From Lineus longissimus (Eukaryota; Nemertea; Pilidiophora; Heteronemertea; Lineidae): a stretch of DNA of 64,000 nucleotides. The DNA is taken from NCBI RefSeq assembly GCF_910592395.1, contig NC_088308.1:23513501-23577500 (forward strand), read 5' to 3'. The position numbers were made by a program, and so were the translations under genes. The notes under the pieces are model-generated. The model made no database searches. It was given only the letters and a program-made list of their open reading frames with translations, and was not told where the DNA came from. Shown piece after piece: positions 1-13,895 of this stretch; position 1 is the first letter of the stretch, and every line of letters begins with the position of its first letter.

Positions 1-3000
1 CACTATCAACATCACTGTCAAGGTCACCTTCGTGAACTTCATGTGCTTGAAGAATCTCTGCCTCAGTGAGTGGATCTAGTGTGACATTCAGCACTGAAAT
101 ACAGAATTAAATCCAACAAATGGTCATATAGAGATGTAGAAGATTTTTTATAGCAAGGCATTTGTGGACTTGAATCATGTCATGAGCCAATGCATGACAC
201 ATAATGCACCGAGTGACATCATGACGTCATTGGAACCTTCAGCGTGCATACGAAATGGATGGCAAATATGTATAAGGTACAACCAACACTGCGCTTCATG
301 TAAAGATATATAAATGAGTGTCACTTATCAAAAACTTGTTATATGTCATAGGTTTGGAATCAACCAACCTTTTCCACTGAACATTTCTGGCAAGTCTTTC
401 AAGTCCTCTTCATAGCTGTGGCATCCTTCACCATGCAGGTTGATATACTTCATGTCTAGTTTCGATTTACCAGCAATGATTAGAGAACTGCACTGCCCAA
501 CGGCAGCTACAGAGGAGATCTGAGGAAAAAACAGGGACATATTTTTAAGGGGTAAGTTTGCTCCAAGTACACCTACACATTAACCAATATCCAGGTCAGG
601 CCCGAGTCAGAATAAAAACCAAAGAGATATCTTGGTTTCTGTCCAGTTTTTGGGATTGACAATCAGCGAAGAGACTGGTCATAGTTAATGATCAAATAAG
701 CGCTGGAAATCTCACCTCAGCATCGAACCTGAACATTGTCAACCTCTTGTGTGTCACCAGGTCCCAAACAAAACAGGCAAGCTCTTCGGAGCTAGAATTA
801 TATGTGACAAGACGTCGGTGGTCCAAGGACAGAGAGATAACTTCAGCCCCATGTGACCCATGTCCTTCCAAGCGATAAAGAAGGTCCCCTAAAAAATTGA
901 GGAAGAATGTGTTATGAAAAAAATGTATCTTCACAAAATGACATACCGGTACATTTACCCTTGACATACCAAGATACTGATATTGCAAACCAATTATTAG
1001 ACATCTTGACTCTCGAGCCTTGGATCCACTCCGCTGACCCGGACTCCGTATGAGGGGAGGTAATGGACCGATTAACTCTGATCGTTCAGAAGTTGGTGTC
1101 TAGTAGAAGAGATCATGGGTGATCATAAAAAGAAAATGTTAGTAAATGCTTACTTAATACTTCATGTACATTGACACTCCACATTTCTTAACAAAACAAA
1201 GTCAAGCAAAAGCATTTTAGTCTTATCTAGCCTATATCACCCATTGCTTTGATAATCGAAAACTCAGAAAACATCCCTCCAAGAGTAGCATAAGAAGGCA
1301 TACTGACAATGACAGAGTAACTCGAGCTCAATACCTGAGTGAATGTCATGAGCTCTGACAATGAAGTCATCACAGGAGACATAGGCCACGTCATTGGCTG
1401 CTACATAGAGGGAGTTTGCCTCAGGGGAGTTCTCTCTCTTCTTCTGCTCATGCAGCAGCCCATGCTCCCAATCATACAGAATGGAAGACATGTCTCCTGT
1501 AAGTTGAAAATAAAATATGAAGAGGAGAGTATAATGATAATCAACACATGCATGATTCAGATTCACTACTTTGTAATCCAGTTGTCTGGGGACGACCTTT
1601 CTTATTACCATAATTTTGCTGGGGTGAACTCCCAACAGATCTTCAAACCATGACAAAGGGAAGAGACAGCTATATTCTGATACCCTTTTTCTTGGGGGAA
1701 TTAGACTGGTATTGCAAGTTTGTATCATGCCTGCCACTTGAAAAGCCTTGAGACACCAAGTCACCACAGCACAGGAGACGTGATAACTATAATTTGCTGG
1801 TAGTCCTGAGAACTCTTGGTTGACAGAGTTTAACTCCACTTTCATTAAAAAGTACATACCTTTTGCTATATCCCACACATAAAACACCATCACACTGCTC
1901 TCCAAGCGTGGTTTAATCTGCTGATGTTTCTTGCGTATCACACCAGAACCTTGCACAACCATGAGATTCCCATCCTGAGACCATATTCGCGAGCCCTCAA
2001 GGTAAATGTCAACGTCTTTAGCATACGGGTTCAGATCTATGCGATGGAGAAATTTTCTGTTCACGACATCAAAGACATGAAGTTGGGTTTTCATACCGTC
2101 TGTTGCAGCCACAGCATATGTACCATTGGGATTGGTCTGCAAGGAAGTTTAATGGATATTATCATCTGTTGATCAAAATACATCACATTGCTCACAAACC
2201 AGAAAGCTATTCTCGTAACTACTCACCAGGAGGAGCTGACATACACTGCACAAGTAAATAAGTAACAGAATAAGCAAAAGTAGCCTCTTCAACCACGGCA
2301 GCATCTATCTCCCAGTAAGACACTAATCTTAGTCAAATATAAAGTTCCATTCAATATCACTTCTTTCATTGATACAATCCCTCACATACATGTAACATAG
2401 GACAGACTTAGTTGTTGATATTCTGCAACTGTTCAAGAATTGTCTTGGAGTATATTCAGTATCATTTAGCTCTGATCTACTTACCAAAACGGAGTCATAT
2501 CGAACTATTTTCTTTTTCTTGACTTTGCCAGATTTTGTCAGCTTTATCTCCTTCTGTGCATCACCGGGCTCTTTTTTGTTGTCAAGTTCGTTCCTCAATA
2601 TTGCAACTGTTTTTCCAGTTGCCAGGTTACTGATCTTCAGGTTCTTGCTACCCCGACTCAGACAAATACATTCTGAAAAAAAATACATCAGCAGCTGAGA
2701 TACAGTACTTATTTGTGAGGAATCAAATGAGAGAGTGACTTGAGATAATGTCAGGCCAGCATTTATTCAGTTCACAGAGTTCCTGTAGAGGGGGTGCTGT
2801 GTATATTCCCACATACATCTAAGAACACCTCTCTTTACAGAAGCTGTAAATTCTTGAGCACAGGCACAGAATTTTCTCAAGAAGAATTGCGGCATCAAAC
2901 TCTAAAAGTTGTTGGTTCAAACCTTGATCTTGTCACAGCCTCACCCTCCAAGGAACAACTTGATGTTGTGATTGACTGGCTGTCACTAGTTGATAACCCA

Positions 3001-6000
3001 GAGTGCCTCTGTTGAGACCTATTGCCAGCTTTAATTGTTTTTTAATGCTTTGTCAATGTCAATGATCTCAAAATCTACCATTCTATTGATCAGACAAAAG
3101 ATTATGAAATACCTTTGCCATTACTGATGACCCCAACCAGGTATTTTTTGTTGGGAAGGGATCCTTCCAAAATCTTTAACAACTTCTAATGTATCCAGAT
3201 TAACTAGTACAGTTTTTCTGCCCAAGCACATTAGGACACGATAGTTGTCAACAAACTGAGCTTCTTCACTGAAGCCAGATGGAGGACCACCATATTTTTT
3301 TGAAGGCTGAAATGAACAGTGAAGTGAAAATTGAGTATTAACTTCAAAATACCTGTAGCGTCATTGATGATGCCAACACAGTGATTGATCTTAGGAATGG
3401 ACCCATCCAAAATGCGTACAACTTCCAATGTATCCAAATTTACGATCACCAACTTTCTTGCAATGCACATTATGAATTGATGGTCGTTGATAAACTGAGA
3501 CTGGCTGATCTTATCTTCATTGATATAGAAACGACTATATTTATTAGAAGGCTGAAAGAAATGGGAAAATATAAGAAATTTTGAACAACTACTAACCAGG
3601 CACATCACATGTTCATATATATGATTGCTTGAATACTATTCCACTGGAGTCATAAAATAAGCTGACATATAATAAAATCTAATCCAGGGTCAAACTACCT
3701 GTATAGACTTTTGTGTCAAAGAGACTGGCACCTATTCCACTGGTTTCTACATGCTTTGAGAAATGATCTTACTATTGCAGCTGATCGAACAATTTCCCTT
3801 GACATCAGATCCAGTACAAAAAGTTGGATGTCCTTGGTTTTGCCTTCGGCATCTTTAATTGTGTAACTGCCCAGCAGGTAGCGAGGGTTCTTTGGGTTCA
3901 ATGTTAGGAACCTGAGGTGAAGGAATTAGAGAAATGTTATTAGTTGATGAATGAAATTTCAAAATGCCATCAACTTCATTGAGCATAAAACAACCCTACT
4001 CAAAGTAGGGTCGTAGCAGACTGACTTTCTTGGTTTTTGAATCAACAGTTTGTATCTTCTCCTGCAGTCTTCCCAGCTACAGGTGATTTCAGAGCATCTT
4101 TACAGGGACTATATCAGTAGATTCTATCAAACAAATCATCTGGCCTTACCTCCATGCCACAGTCTCCTTATCAGGACCATCTTTACCTCCAGCAACTGGC
4201 AGAGCAGTGTCTTCCCGATGCCAGATCCGAAGCAAGTTATCGGTCGATGTCGTCACAAATGTTTTCATATCCACTGCCGCGATAAACTGGACTGCATGCT
4301 CATGGGCAAGTATGGTGTGCCTGGTGCCGGCAACCAGGTCCCATGCGATGACATTTGAATGTTCCATCCCTGGAAGCACGAGATGTTTGCCGTCTGGGAG
4401 TATCTGGAACTTCTCCGAGTAGTCTTTTCGATGACCTGAAAGATAGGGTAATTTCAATCATCAATTTTTCTCCACTTTGGAGAAATTGTCTATTGTATCA
4501 ATAAACCTTGGGTTTCTGTAACTATTTCCAGCTACGTAAGCACGTCCAGGCCTTAGACTTGCATGTATGAGTGACATTACTCACTCAACGAAGGAAGTGG
4601 AGAAAGTGTACACTGTCAGAGAGTCGCCCTATCACATGAAGACGTGTTTGGGCCAGGGATCAAGGCCACAACCTCAGTGGTGGCTGGTGTTGACTTGGGT
4701 CTTTACCACTGATGGTTCTACTCGGATCACACTTACAGCTCAAAGCACTAAGAAGACAACTGAAGACAAACACACTGGAAAGAAGCAATTTACCTTGATA
4801 AGTCTTGACTTTCTCCATCTCAGGCAATGAGAAATATTCCAAATCATTGAGAGAACAATTAGCAAGGACAACATACTCCTCATCGGGGGTAACTGCTAAA
4901 CCATCGATAGTGACATTGTCATAGTCGTCATCATCATCTTCGTTTTCGTCATCATCTTCGTCAGTATCATGATTCTTGACTTTCTTCTTGTCATCTGCTT
5001 CATCATTGACGCCTGCTACATTGTTGACACCTTCTTCATCACTGACGCCTGCTTCATTGTTGATGCCTACTTCATCATTGACGTCTGCTTCATCGTTGAC
5101 ATCAGATTCATTGCTGACATCTGCTTTCCCTTTGTCTTCTTCTTCATCATCTTCAGGTATTTTCATATCCCTGGCATAAATCTCAACGTTTTTGATTATC
5201 TCGTTCTTCTCAATGTCGAATATCCGGACATATCGGGTTCCTAAGCAGGAAAAGACAAGGTATTTCTTGTTTCCTGAAAAAGGATTTAAAAAAAATTATG
5301 ATGTGCTGCACTTAATATTAAATTAGACATCAAGATGTCTGGTACAGTGTTCCCTTTGGCCGTTGCCCAAACTAGGACTATTTGATACAGGATAATCAGG
5401 AAGTCCAGAAAGACCTGGAACATAGAAATGTAAAAAGTACATGTATATTAAACTTGCCTCCAATCAGATCTTCATTGCCGTATTTCTGTCCTTTCTCCAG
5501 AAGTGTGTCAGTGATTTTCACTTTTTCACCAGTGTATACATCGAAGATGAAGAGGCTGTTACCAATCAATGCTGCTAATTTGCATCCATCGTCAAAAACA
5601 TGTGTTGTCACGGATGCTGTAAACACGGATAGCTGATGTACAACTTCGCCAGTCTCGACCTTCAGGATAAACAATTGGCATCTACTGTTGTATCCGAGTG
5701 AGAGAAGGACCGAGAAAAGTTCACCATCTTTCCCGCAGATTCTCACTTGGTCGTAGAAGGAGCGATTGGTTGGCTTGACCATTGCGGTGTAGGACTTTTT
5801 CACCGTACCGTCTGAAATTGCAGTCACCTTGATGGCCTCGTCGCCAGCTGAATCACCAAAAAATTGACAATAATGAAATGATGGCTATTCAATGATACTT
5901 TGATTTAGGAAGTATAATAATCCACGGGTTGACAATTGAGTTACTTAGAGATATATTGGCTCTAGGATAACATTTCCATAGCAAAACACACATGTACACT

Positions 6001-9000
6001 CAACTGCTCAAAATGCACCCGTGAAAGAAACCCAAATTGAACAATTGGCAATATTAGACTGGGGCCAAATCGTGAAGACCAGTAGTTAACCATAATGCAC
6101 TAGGAAAGTGAAATTCAAACTTACTACTAATAGCATATTTCCCATCTTTAGTTATTGCTAAGCTGTATATGTCCTCTTTGTGCAGCCTGATGGTGTGGGC
6201 CAGCTCACCCCCCACAGAGAACAGGAATGGTTCCTCGGGGATGAAGCCTGGATCTGATGGTTGACAGCACTGAGACAGGAACTCCTTCATGTGTGGGCTG
6301 TCAGCCTAGAACAGGAAGAATTTGTCAATGAATGGAAAAATTGCCTTTTAAGGTATCAATAATAAGTTATTAGAGCACACTCTAAACTTTGACAACTCTA
6401 CTTTCCAGGTGCTGGGCTAAAAGTATGAGAGGGACGCCTTGACACTGTTTGATTCTCAGACAAAGTCATAGGGACATATCTGCAGAAACCAATTTATAAC
6501 TTACTTCCTTTATTCTTCCCACAGCTTGGCCAGCCAGGGTTGTTACATCAATCTGTATGACAACTTGGGAGAGTTGCAACATGGACATGATTGTTGGGAT
6601 GTCAGTATCAGAGGAGTAGAGGCCTGCAGCAAGTTGGTAATCATCCAATACATGCCTGAAAAATGTATAGAATTTTATCACTTATAAGGTACAAACATGT
6701 TTAGACGAATGTGTCAAAATTTGTCCATGTTGGTGTCTGACAAAGTTGCTCTGATTTTGCAACTAATGCTTGAGCGATGTGAAAATGTGATATTACTTAC
6801 CTGAGTGACTTTGCTTTCAGCTTCGCATACAGCCAAGTGTAGTTACAGAGAACCTCTGTCTTCAATAAGTTCAAGTTTCCACTGTATGCCAAGTGCGTCG
6901 GCAGAAGCATGAGTTTGCGATAGTTGTAGAGATCTTCAGTGAACTTGATTGGTTGTTCTGGTAAGATGCGATCATCTTCATGAGGGATGCCTTTCTTATC
7001 GATGTATGGTTTAGGAACCCCTGGCAAAATGGAAAAGACTGATATGAGTCCTTGCTATGCTTAAAAAAATTTGTCACACCTATGTTGCAGTAGTCAACAA
7101 CAGCCTAACTCAGCTTTACACTGGATGACACGTGTACTTTCTTTCCTTGTCACTGAATAATTTTTGTGAACATGATAGCATAAGACCTTAGAAAATGCCT
7201 CAGGGTGGATGACACTTACCACTCCAAGTACCAAGAAAGTATTCTGCAATGGCAAAATGGGCCGCCTTGGTGTCCTCCTCAGACACAGTGCAGTATTGCT
7301 CTTGGGCAGCCTCAATGAACTGACGATGATACCAGTAGACCACCCGGAATCCATCTGCTCCTCGAGTCACTGAAAGTATATAAATATATTCATAAAATAT
7401 AGCACTGCACTGTACCGCATGCACTTGGCATCTTAAATTAGTATGTCTTGTGGACAAACCAACTGAGCTGCTGCAGTACCAAAATAAGAATGACATATCA
7501 TCGTTCAAATGCTGAGCAAAAGTCCTCCGTAAACTTACCTAAGTACTGTCTGATATCATTCAGCAGACGGACAAGCAAAAGGGGAGGCAGACGTCTGATT
7601 GGCGGAGTCCAGTATTGGTATACATCGTTGAGGATGTCATCATCACATGACAGAAGGTCTTCAAGTTCAGTTTCAGTCAGGCCATTGTTACGCCCAGCTG
7701 CAAATATGAAAATTTAATGTGATCAAATTCAGTGTGCACGTGATTGGGTATCCTAATTAGGTGAATGGTACTTATTCAGACCTCCAACAGTGATGTAAGT
7801 ATTGACATTCAGCAATTATGTATCACTTCAGTATCTAGAACAGTGCCATATGGGCCGAGTGACTTCGGCTGACTTTTTCAAATGACCTACCCAATGTCAT
7901 ATAACGTAGAGCCTTGGAGACCAACAGTGTCCCATATTTCTTTTCTAGCTGATTAAACAGACTGATTATGGCTTCCCTGATTGTATGCTCCAATACGGTC
8001 CTATCTGGCGTATAGTATGATGACCAGCGGCATGACTCATCAAAGCTTAACTTCAAGAACAAAGGCAATGGACACTTGTGGAATGCATTTGCCAGAATGT
8101 CTTGTTGCTCCGATGTTAGGGTACGATGGGTCTTGTTGAACCAGAGTTGAAGGATTCCATTGACGTCGGTGTCTGACAAAGTTGGGACCTCAAGGAAATT
8201 GGTTGAAGGAATAAGCGCCTGAAAAATATATGGAAATGCATCTAAAGGCAAACAAGACCAGTAGTGACATATTTTAAGCAATTTGGTCAAAACCACACTG
8301 CCACTTGGTCACTAGGTTCCCCAGATTTAAATCCTTCATTATTGAGACGACCAACATTCTCAGGCATAATTATTCCACCACTACTCAGAATATCCTCTAA
8401 GTAATGCTTCTTGCATTTATTCCAATACAGTAATGTTGATAACAGCAGTTTCTTCTTCTTGTTACGATCTATGGCTTTTTCGGTTCTGTCTTCGTCTCAT
8501 GTGAGCAACAGTGGATAAACTTGTGACTTATAAAAAGAACGACAGAGGACAGCTTTGGCTAACCTGAAGTCGAGGTAAGCACTCATACTCCTTGTCCGGC
8601 AATGTTGACACAACAATCTTGACCCGCTCCGGCAGTTTCACAGGTAACCAAGCCAACTGTAAGGCACCATCATCTGGGTTTAACTGATCTAGGGAGTCTA
8701 ACAGGATCACAGCTTGGCAGTTCCAGATCTTCAACCAGATGGCCATGGAATGGATCGCTACTGTGAATTTCGTTATCAAACCTTTCATGTCCTGAAAGTC
8801 AATGTGAATGCTAGTATCAGAAGAACATGTGGCTGGTCAGTGAACCATCAAGGACGATACCATCTGAAGAAACATATAACACATTTATTTTGGTCTGATT
8901 GTTCTTAAAGCTTCTGAGAGTCAGTTTTAACAATATCCAGAGTCATCAAAAGTGTCCAAATTGCACATGGTCCATCTCTTACTTACCGCTGGGAAGTCTG

Positions 9001-12000
9001 GTGGTTGTTTACTTTGAACTTTAAACATCTGATTCATCACACTGACTAGTAGTTGTCTGATGCCTGAGCTCTCCTGTGTGGTCCCAATAAACCTGCAATG
9101 AGTTGAAATATGTTTGAATTTGAATGCCTCTTTTAGTAAAACGATTAAAGACCAAATCAGTGTAGGTCCTTCTACGTAACCAATGCAAGAACTCCCATGT
9201 TCCCATACCATTAACGGGACAAAGCAGATACAATAAAGATCAGCATTACCTGAGAAGAACCAGTGTCCTTGGCTTCAGCTTGATTTTCTGAGCTGCAGCT
9301 GCCATTATGGATGTCTTCCCACAACCTGACTTTCCATGGACAACAAAAGGCTTGCTTTTTCCAGAAGTCTCGAAGTAGTTCAGGATTTCCTGAAAGACAT
9401 CAAGTTAAAAGTCCTGAAATCCTTTGTACATCAATCATTAGTAATTCTCATTTTCATGCCTAACCTGCAAGTGAAATGTCATCTGGAAGCCAATTTCACA
9501 AGCTCCGGGTGATGCAGCACAGTATGACATTGATGTCTCAACCATTACCTGAATGGTATCTTCCCTTCCATGAAACTTGCTGATCTTCTCCTGACAGAAT
9601 GCTGTGTGCTGTAACACCTCTTCATACAGCGAGTCATGGATGGCAATCTTTTGCTTCTTCTCAATTCCTCTCTCAATCAAAGACTTCATTTGGTTTTCAA
9701 AATCTTGTGCCAGTTCTTCAAGGTATTTTGCATGCTCAGGTACACTTGTTGGATTGATACCTATAGACAGAAGGAAAACATTTCTGAATACCACTGTCCA
9801 CTTGACATCATGCTGGCTAGGCAGCTGCAGGTGTCTCAAGCCTTATTTCAAGGGAAGCTAACGTAAAATTGATGGTCCTTAGTTAAAACGTGGTAGGCAG
9901 GTTTCGGATTAGCAAAGTGCTTTTTCTAGGTGCCATACCTAGTAACCTGAAAGAACCAGTCCTTATTTCAAACAACCCCAATATGCAACCTGTCTAATGC
10001 ATTACAGACAAGACACCAAGGCGCAGGTTTTGAAGTGATTGGATTAATTTTTCTATCAGATCTGAATCATCGCATGACATACCTTCTGCTTCGTCCCATT
10101 TGAGAATGTACTCCTTGATATTGTTCTTTGGCATTATAAAGCAAAGTTTGGATTTTAGGTTCTCCAGGGAATAAATCACTTTGGCAGTTTGCGCTTCATT
10201 GGTTTTGACATCTGTAAATCAAGATCAGAACTTAGTGTGACTTATTACAGCAGCTTCTCTCCTCAAGGCGAACAAACAGGTAGCAATCTTAACCAGGGTT
10301 AGCATAAGCCAACATGGGATGCAGACATCTGACATACTGACAGTTTTTTATAATATCGGGTAGCTGAAATCACACAATCTTACAGACCTATATATCACTG
10401 AAAAATCATTCAAAGACCATTTCACAAGAAAGGAAATCTTACCAGTGTAGCGCCCAAAGGCATAATTCTTGGGTTGGTTGTAGATATCTTCTATGTCTCG
10501 GTAAAACCAGAGACAATGGTCACCGATGTCTGCAGCTTCAAGGATCCCATCTCGGATTTCATTCTCAGTCACTGCAAATAACAGAGGGCTTGTATGAAAT
10601 TGATTAGGCAAGAGTAGTCACCAATTCATGCCTATAGTCACAAACCAAAGAAATTTATCAAATCAATCAACTTTTTGATCAGAATCATATTTTTAGTTTA
10701 AATTAAACAACATTCAGTTTAGTCATTAAAACCAGAAACTGTATGTAGGAAAATTTACGATTCTGTTCCGGCCTTGTCAAATCACTAACTACTGACATTA
10801 AGGGTCAATGATAATGGACATGTCCTTACCTGATATTAAGTATTTCTGAATATCTTTTGTATCGGGTAGCTTTTGTGCAGCAGCCCTGGCAAGAATTTCA
10901 GAGATTCGTTCCTCGTCGGCCCACCATCTTCTTTTGGCAGCTTTCTGGACATCGATGCTCCTTTTATCCAAAACATCAGGGTAGTACGTACTGATTGGCT
11001 GGAGGATGTATGCTGCTGGGACAACATTGTAATCCTTTTGATACCATCTGAAAAGGGATTTTCAAAAATGAAAAGTCAGTTATCAATCAATTTAATGCAG
11101 ACTGCAAACATGATTTGCTCAACTTGATCATTCCCATTTTGCTCTGGAAAAGTGGCTTTGGCTGTAGATTCGATGGAGTCAAAACACTGTCACTTCAATT
11201 CAGGTGGCCCTTTTATCTCACATTTTCTCTTTGTCCAATATTTCCCAAAATGTATTTGAATTGTTTTGCCTCAGGCCTCATCACTTCGTAATTTATAATG
11301 AAACGCCGCTGCTTACTTGCTGATAAGATCATGGTCACTATCTTCTACTACAGCTATCAGCAAAAGTTCAAACTCTTCGCCATCAATGACCCGCGGTAGA
11401 GGACAGTAGCCATACTTGTGAGACAAGAACGTCTGCAAGTTAAAAGGACTTATTTTCTGACACCAGTAGAAATTAAGAGTTCAAATTAATAGAGAAATAC
11501 TGTAGTCCGAATTTTTATAGATTTTAGACAAATGGGCTGGCAGTCGACCACCTCTACCTACCACAACGCCATCCTTCCAACTCCAAGTAAGCTTACGACA
11601 TAGATATCTTGGGAAACACAACTCTTTTCAAAGGTTTCGTTCCAATATGTACATTACCAAATCAGTCCCATATAAATAATTTTCCTCAGTCCCTGTACCT
11701 ACCACAAAGAATGGCCCAGTTGAAAGATCTTTGCAGAGTTTCAACTCTTGTAAGCAAAGTTCGGTGGCAGTATGTTCATCATTTGAGTATTCTCGGATTC
11801 CCCATCTCATGTCAACAACCTGGAATTCATAGCCAAGGCCATGGCAAAACTTCTTAAGCTCTGGGTAGGTTTTCTTCATCAAATAGTTCCTCTCATGATG
11901 TGTGTCTGAAAGAAATGGTGATGCAAGACTCAGGGGCTTGAATAGGGAAATATTTTAATTCAGATTTAGAAAGCTATGAAGGCAAGTCAGAGCTTCAAGA

Positions 12001-13895
12001 CATACCCTTCAAATGTGGTGACTCATTATGTCATAATGCAAGTTATGTAAAGAAAGAACACATGCTTATTGTCACTTGGCACAATCCTTATATCAGAATG
12101 ATCAACTACCTGTAAATGTACTGCTTGTGAAGATCCTGACAATCTTAGCGCTAGCTGGATAGTCCAATTCCACGTCTCCCTGAAACAGCCTTTTCACCTT
12201 GGCAGCCAAAGTCAACTGTGCTGGCATTGGGGCTAGCCTGTCTTCAACGGAAGGTAGGACACTGGGAAGGACATTTTTGCTCATATCCTCAATATCAATA
12301 TCCATATCAAAATCATCATCATCATCATCTTCATCATCATCTAAATCATCATCTAAATCATCATCCTCATCATCGTCCATATCATCACTGTCGAGATCTT
12401 CATCGTCTTCACCATCATCATCCCATAAAGATGAGATGTCACTGATGCCACTGATGTCTGATAAAGACACATTTTTCGTGTCAACTGGGATGGCATCAAA
12501 AGCCGCAACAAAATCTTTGAAGGCTTGGCTGTTTGTATCACTAGGTTTCAAGTTTTCAGGTTCCAAGTTGCTGTCACACTCTAGTTCTTTCATCCCTTCA
12601 GCACCATTTTTCATACTCTCACTGAGTTCTGTCATTGGCCTGCTTTCATTCAGAAGCAAAGCATCAATTTGGCCTGACCTGAAATAAACAAGGAAGAGGG
12701 CAACAGTCAAAAACACAAAGAGACATGGGTACCATCAGCAGTTTTTAAATAAACTGCTGATTTCCATAATCAAGGCCCATTCCTAGTTTTCTGGAATGAT
12801 TTAATCACTAGAATTCGTGATATACTGATCTGTAATGGAATTTGCATACTTACAACTCAGTTTTTTGTTTTGGTGGAGGTGCTTGTTTGTTTCTTTTGAT
12901 GACGGCGGGGAGAGGGGCAAGCATACGTCTCTGTGAGTAGGATGACTGGACAAGAATGCCGATGCCACATCTTGGGCGACTACGTTTGCCCTGAAGGAGA
13001 AATTTAACTTTTACAATAGCTTGGTGACTGAACACTCTATCACAAAAGATTTGTGAGAGAAATATAAAAACTTCCCCACCAGATATAATTTTCTAGAGGT
13101 GAGCAGGATGACAAATTGTTATTGTAGATTATTTGAAGGTTGCTGGAAAGCTATCAGGACAACAATCTCTCTCAATAATCTTACTCAATCTACCTCAACT
13201 TAACTTTGGATATCATAGATATTTACATTAATTACATTGTGATAAGTGTTAACATTTAAAATTGTAAGCAGTGGTATCTTCCTGAAAGCACGGCACTGGC
13301 CAACTGCCAATGAATATTCTTAAAAACTTACTCGTCCCAAACGCAATGCAGCAGGATCATTGAAGAACCATGGATTCACTGAAAAGACGATTATCAATAC
13401 ATTTCAGTTAAAAACATTAAGGAATTTCTTATAGTAAGCAATTGCTGAGAATGACGAATACAAGCTGTTCAAATCAATAGACCCTCCTAGGACCTAGGCG
13501 CTGATAGGTCAGTTTGCTAGCAATTTAGGTGTGATAAACACTAAGAAAAAGATTCTAAACATCTGATTTCATCATATATGTTGTGCTCACCTGTAGGAGA
13601 AGTCTGTCTGCGTGGTGGTGTAGTAATTGGGGGCAGCTTAATCTGGAATAATAGCAATAACACTTCATTAAGTCGAAAGCTGAACAAATTAATTCTCCCT
13701 CCTTCAAAGTTGAAGATAATTTGTAATGACAGCGATAACAAGCTATCAAAAACAATAGTGTAAATGCAAAATCAGAAACAAGCCACAAAATAAAGTCAAA
13801 AGTATACTTACTGTAGAAATTGATGAACGTGAACTTCTTGAGCTTTTGGCAGCCCCATGTTTGCGTTGAGGATGGTTTTTGGCATTATCATCCAT
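1..13895 (-). CDS. NACHT and WD-repeat domain protein (NWD1/NWD2-like), 3' end off window
   Basis: A multi-exon STAND-type NTPase, about 2,070 codons in the window. Exons read in phase: 13812-13895 (ATG), 13591-13642, 13332-13378, 12854-12990, 12110-12678, 11703-11905, 11317-11432, 10830-11047, 10443-10571, 10083-10211, 9549-9760, 9250-9389, 8987-9092, 8564-8791, 7891-8218, 7539-7697, 7220-7369, 6801-7020, 6505-6655, 6125-6305, 5458-5847, 4794-5273, 4150-4435, 3773-3911, 3353-3551, 2485-2672, 1860-2136, 1335-1496, 970-1077, 716-888, 369-519, 1-93. Seen: basic tail, acidic run, an IFTSSTFTDTHHERN start (DUF4062-like), VVDMRWGI, P-loop GKSGCGKTS (exon 9250-9389), Walker B AVILLDSLDQL (exon 8564-8791), then WD40 repeats from about 6300 down to 1. 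Known: such proteins pair a NACHT oligomerisation ATPase with a WD40 sensor; vertebrate NWD1/NWD2 have this order. The ligand is unknown. The donor at 5452-5457 is GC (gcaagt). NWD1 versus NWD2 is not resolved. Confidence 0.9.
3113..3306 (-). pseudogene. Frameshifted duplicate of the adjacent NWD WD40 exon
   Basis: This block repeats the layout of the exon at 3353-3551. Both begin after tttcag with codons for PSxKY, both carry MC(L/I)xRK, both carry an identical VNLDTLEVV, and both end at a gtattt donor. The two are separated by only 46 bp (3307-3352). Relative to the intact copy there is one extra A just after the VNLDTLEVV codons, so the frame runs into TAA; reading in the +1 frame restores ILEGSLPN-like sequence matching the intact exon's ILDGSIPK. 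It is therefore a decaying alternative exon, a poison exon, or a one-base sequence error. Confidence 0.7.
5000..5127 (-). repeat. 18-bp coding minisatellite in the NWD gene
   Basis: About seven imperfect copies of an ~18-bp unit (plus strand ttcatcattgacgcctgc-like) lie inside exon 4794-5273. On the coding strand they encode a loop of NDEAxV / NNEAGV-type hexapeptides followed by a Glu/Asp run, interrupting a WD40 blade region. The unit is a multiple of three, so all copies stay in frame. The plus-strand open frames here are shadows of this repeat. Confidence 0.8.
12298..12420 (-). repeat. Asp/Glu-rich low-complexity coding tract
   Basis: A run of GAT/GAC/GAA triplets (plus strand atcatcatc) in exon 12110-12678 encodes about 40 almost entirely acidic residues ahead of the IFTSSTFT segment. 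It is an expanded trinucleotide-type tract and likely length-polymorphic. Similar acidic linkers are usually disordered; no function is inferred. Confidence 0.75.

Noticed and set aside
4969-5244. Plus-strand frames rich in Ile/Phe/Ser
   Set aside because: Shadows of the minus-strand coding minisatellite, where the 18-bp period keeps every frame open.
12199-12687. Plus-strand poly-Ser frame of 162 residues
   Set aside because: Antisense of the Asp-rich exon of the NWD gene.
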